6,146 nt of DNA from DATKWF01 sp035529715 (GTDB lineage: Bacteria; Chloroflexota; Dehalococcoidia; Dehalococcoidales; RBG-16-60-22): positions 1 to 6,146 of the forward strand of contig DATKWF010000033.1 in NCBI GenBank assembly GCA_035529715.1. The letters are read 5' to 3'. The notes under the pieces are model-generated. The model did not search any database. It saw only the letters and a list, made by a program, of their open reading frames with translations, and was not told the origin of the DNA. The position numbers and the translations under genes were made by a program. This document shows, one piece after another, positions 5,783-6,146 of the stretch; positions within the stretch are counted from its first letter, which is position 1; each line of letters starts with the position of its first letter.

Positions 5783-6146
5783 CTAATTGTTGTGAAGGAT
5801 AATGTTACCACCGCCAAGCTGAGCATTTATTGCCTGGTAAATGGGGTCTGCTTCAGTATCTGTGCCTTGCCATATCTTGATGGTGAACTCATCCGGCTGT
5901 CCTCCCGTCTTATCACCATCCTTGGCCAGCACCCTGAAAGTATAGAGACCATCACCGTTGATAGTGCCCTCGCCCTGAAACTGAGCATTAGCATCGCTTA
6001 CCATCAGCCAGGTTATTTCAGTGTCTTTTAGATTGATATCACCAACGTGATATTGGAACTCCAAGTTGCCATCCGCTACCTCGTGCTTGTATTTCACTAT
6101 AAAGCCGAAGTTAGCCTTTCCCTCCGATTCAGGGTCTGCCTTGAGA
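5783..6146 (-). CDS. Partial secreted/surface protein with a C-terminal post-COAP-1-like domain
   Basis: The 3' end of a gene that runs off the right edge; 120 residues are visible. The frame stays open from base 6145 to the TAG at 5783, so the GTG at 6097 is an internal valine, not a start. The visible part is a beta-rich domain: GKANFGFIVKYK, then GNLEFQYH, TEITWLMVS, AQFQGEGTINGDGLYTFRVLAKDGD, DEFTIKIW and a final AQLGGGNIILHNN. This order (F-G-F then G-N-L-x-F, G-x-G-T-x-N-G, Y-T-F-x-V, D-x-F-x-I-x-I-W, L-G-G-G-N-I-x-x-H) matches the post-COAP-1 domain seen at the C-terminus of exported repeat proteins of Chloroflexota and others. Its molecular role is unknown. There are no cysteines, lysines are few, and no membrane anchor follows. 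A hairpin terminator lies downstream. It is not part of the stress operon. Confidence 0.75.
   Translation of the reverse strand, partial: LKADPESEGKANFGFIVKYKHEVADGNLEFQYHVGDINLKDTEITWLMVSDANAQFQGEGTINGDGLYTFRVLAKDGDKTGGQPDEFTIKIWQGTDTEADPIYQAINAQLGGGNIILHNN

Noticed and set aside
5617..5826. Minus-strand open frame of 69 codons between the dnaJ promoter and the post-COAP-1 gene
   Set aside because: It runs through the terminator hairpin and overlaps the end of the better-supported gene; composition is not protein-like.
5684..6031. Open frame of 115 codons on the plus strand
   Set aside because: It is the antisense of the post-COAP-1-like gene and passes through the terminator hairpin; no recognisable protein features.

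Overview
The window most likely comes from a Dehalococcoidia-like bacterium (Chloroflexota). This is inferred, not proven. It rests on a dnaJ-hspR-clp stress cluster, a large serine recombinase abutting a tRNA gene, and a post-COAP-1-type secreted repeat protein next door. GC content is moderate and all the genes look bacterial.

Left (1-1102, + strand): the C-terminal two thirds of a large serine recombinase whose N-terminus lies outside the window. It carries the end of the Recombinase domain, a four-cysteine zinc ribbon and a coiled coil. Its last ~31 codons are not recombinase sequence. They are the antisense of an intact tRNA-Ala(GGC) gene (1009-1081, - strand) plus flanking DNA. This looks like the edge of an integrated element that inserted at the 3' end of the tRNA, with the recombinase as its terminal gene.

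Centre (1127-5539, - strand): a tight four-gene operon in the order dnaJ-like co-chaperone, hspR (MerR-family repressor), clpC-type Hsp100 ATPase, and a VTT/DedA-like membrane protein. The last two junctions are 4-bp ATGA overlaps, and hspR follows dnaJ after 14 bp. One promoter with perfect consensus (TTGACA, 17 bp, TATAAT) sits just upstream of dnaJ. The logic fits classic HspR control: a strong housekeeping promoter held down by a repressor that is encoded in the operon it would regulate, together with a J-protein and an unfoldase. The membrane protein is the unexpected passenger. No clear terminator was seen between it and the tRNA-Ala gene 45 bp downstream on the same strand.

Right (5540-6146): a 243-bp intergenic region holds the operon promoter and a strong GC-rich hairpin. 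Beyond it lies the 3' end of a partial gene (- strand, running off the right edge) for a post-COAP-1-like domain typical of secreted or surface proteins.

I see no wholly new system. The points most worth a second look are the recombinase-tRNA fusion, the ClpB/ClpC mosaic architecture, the half-size zinc finger of the DnaJ homologue, and an HspR operon without a recognisable HAIR operator.
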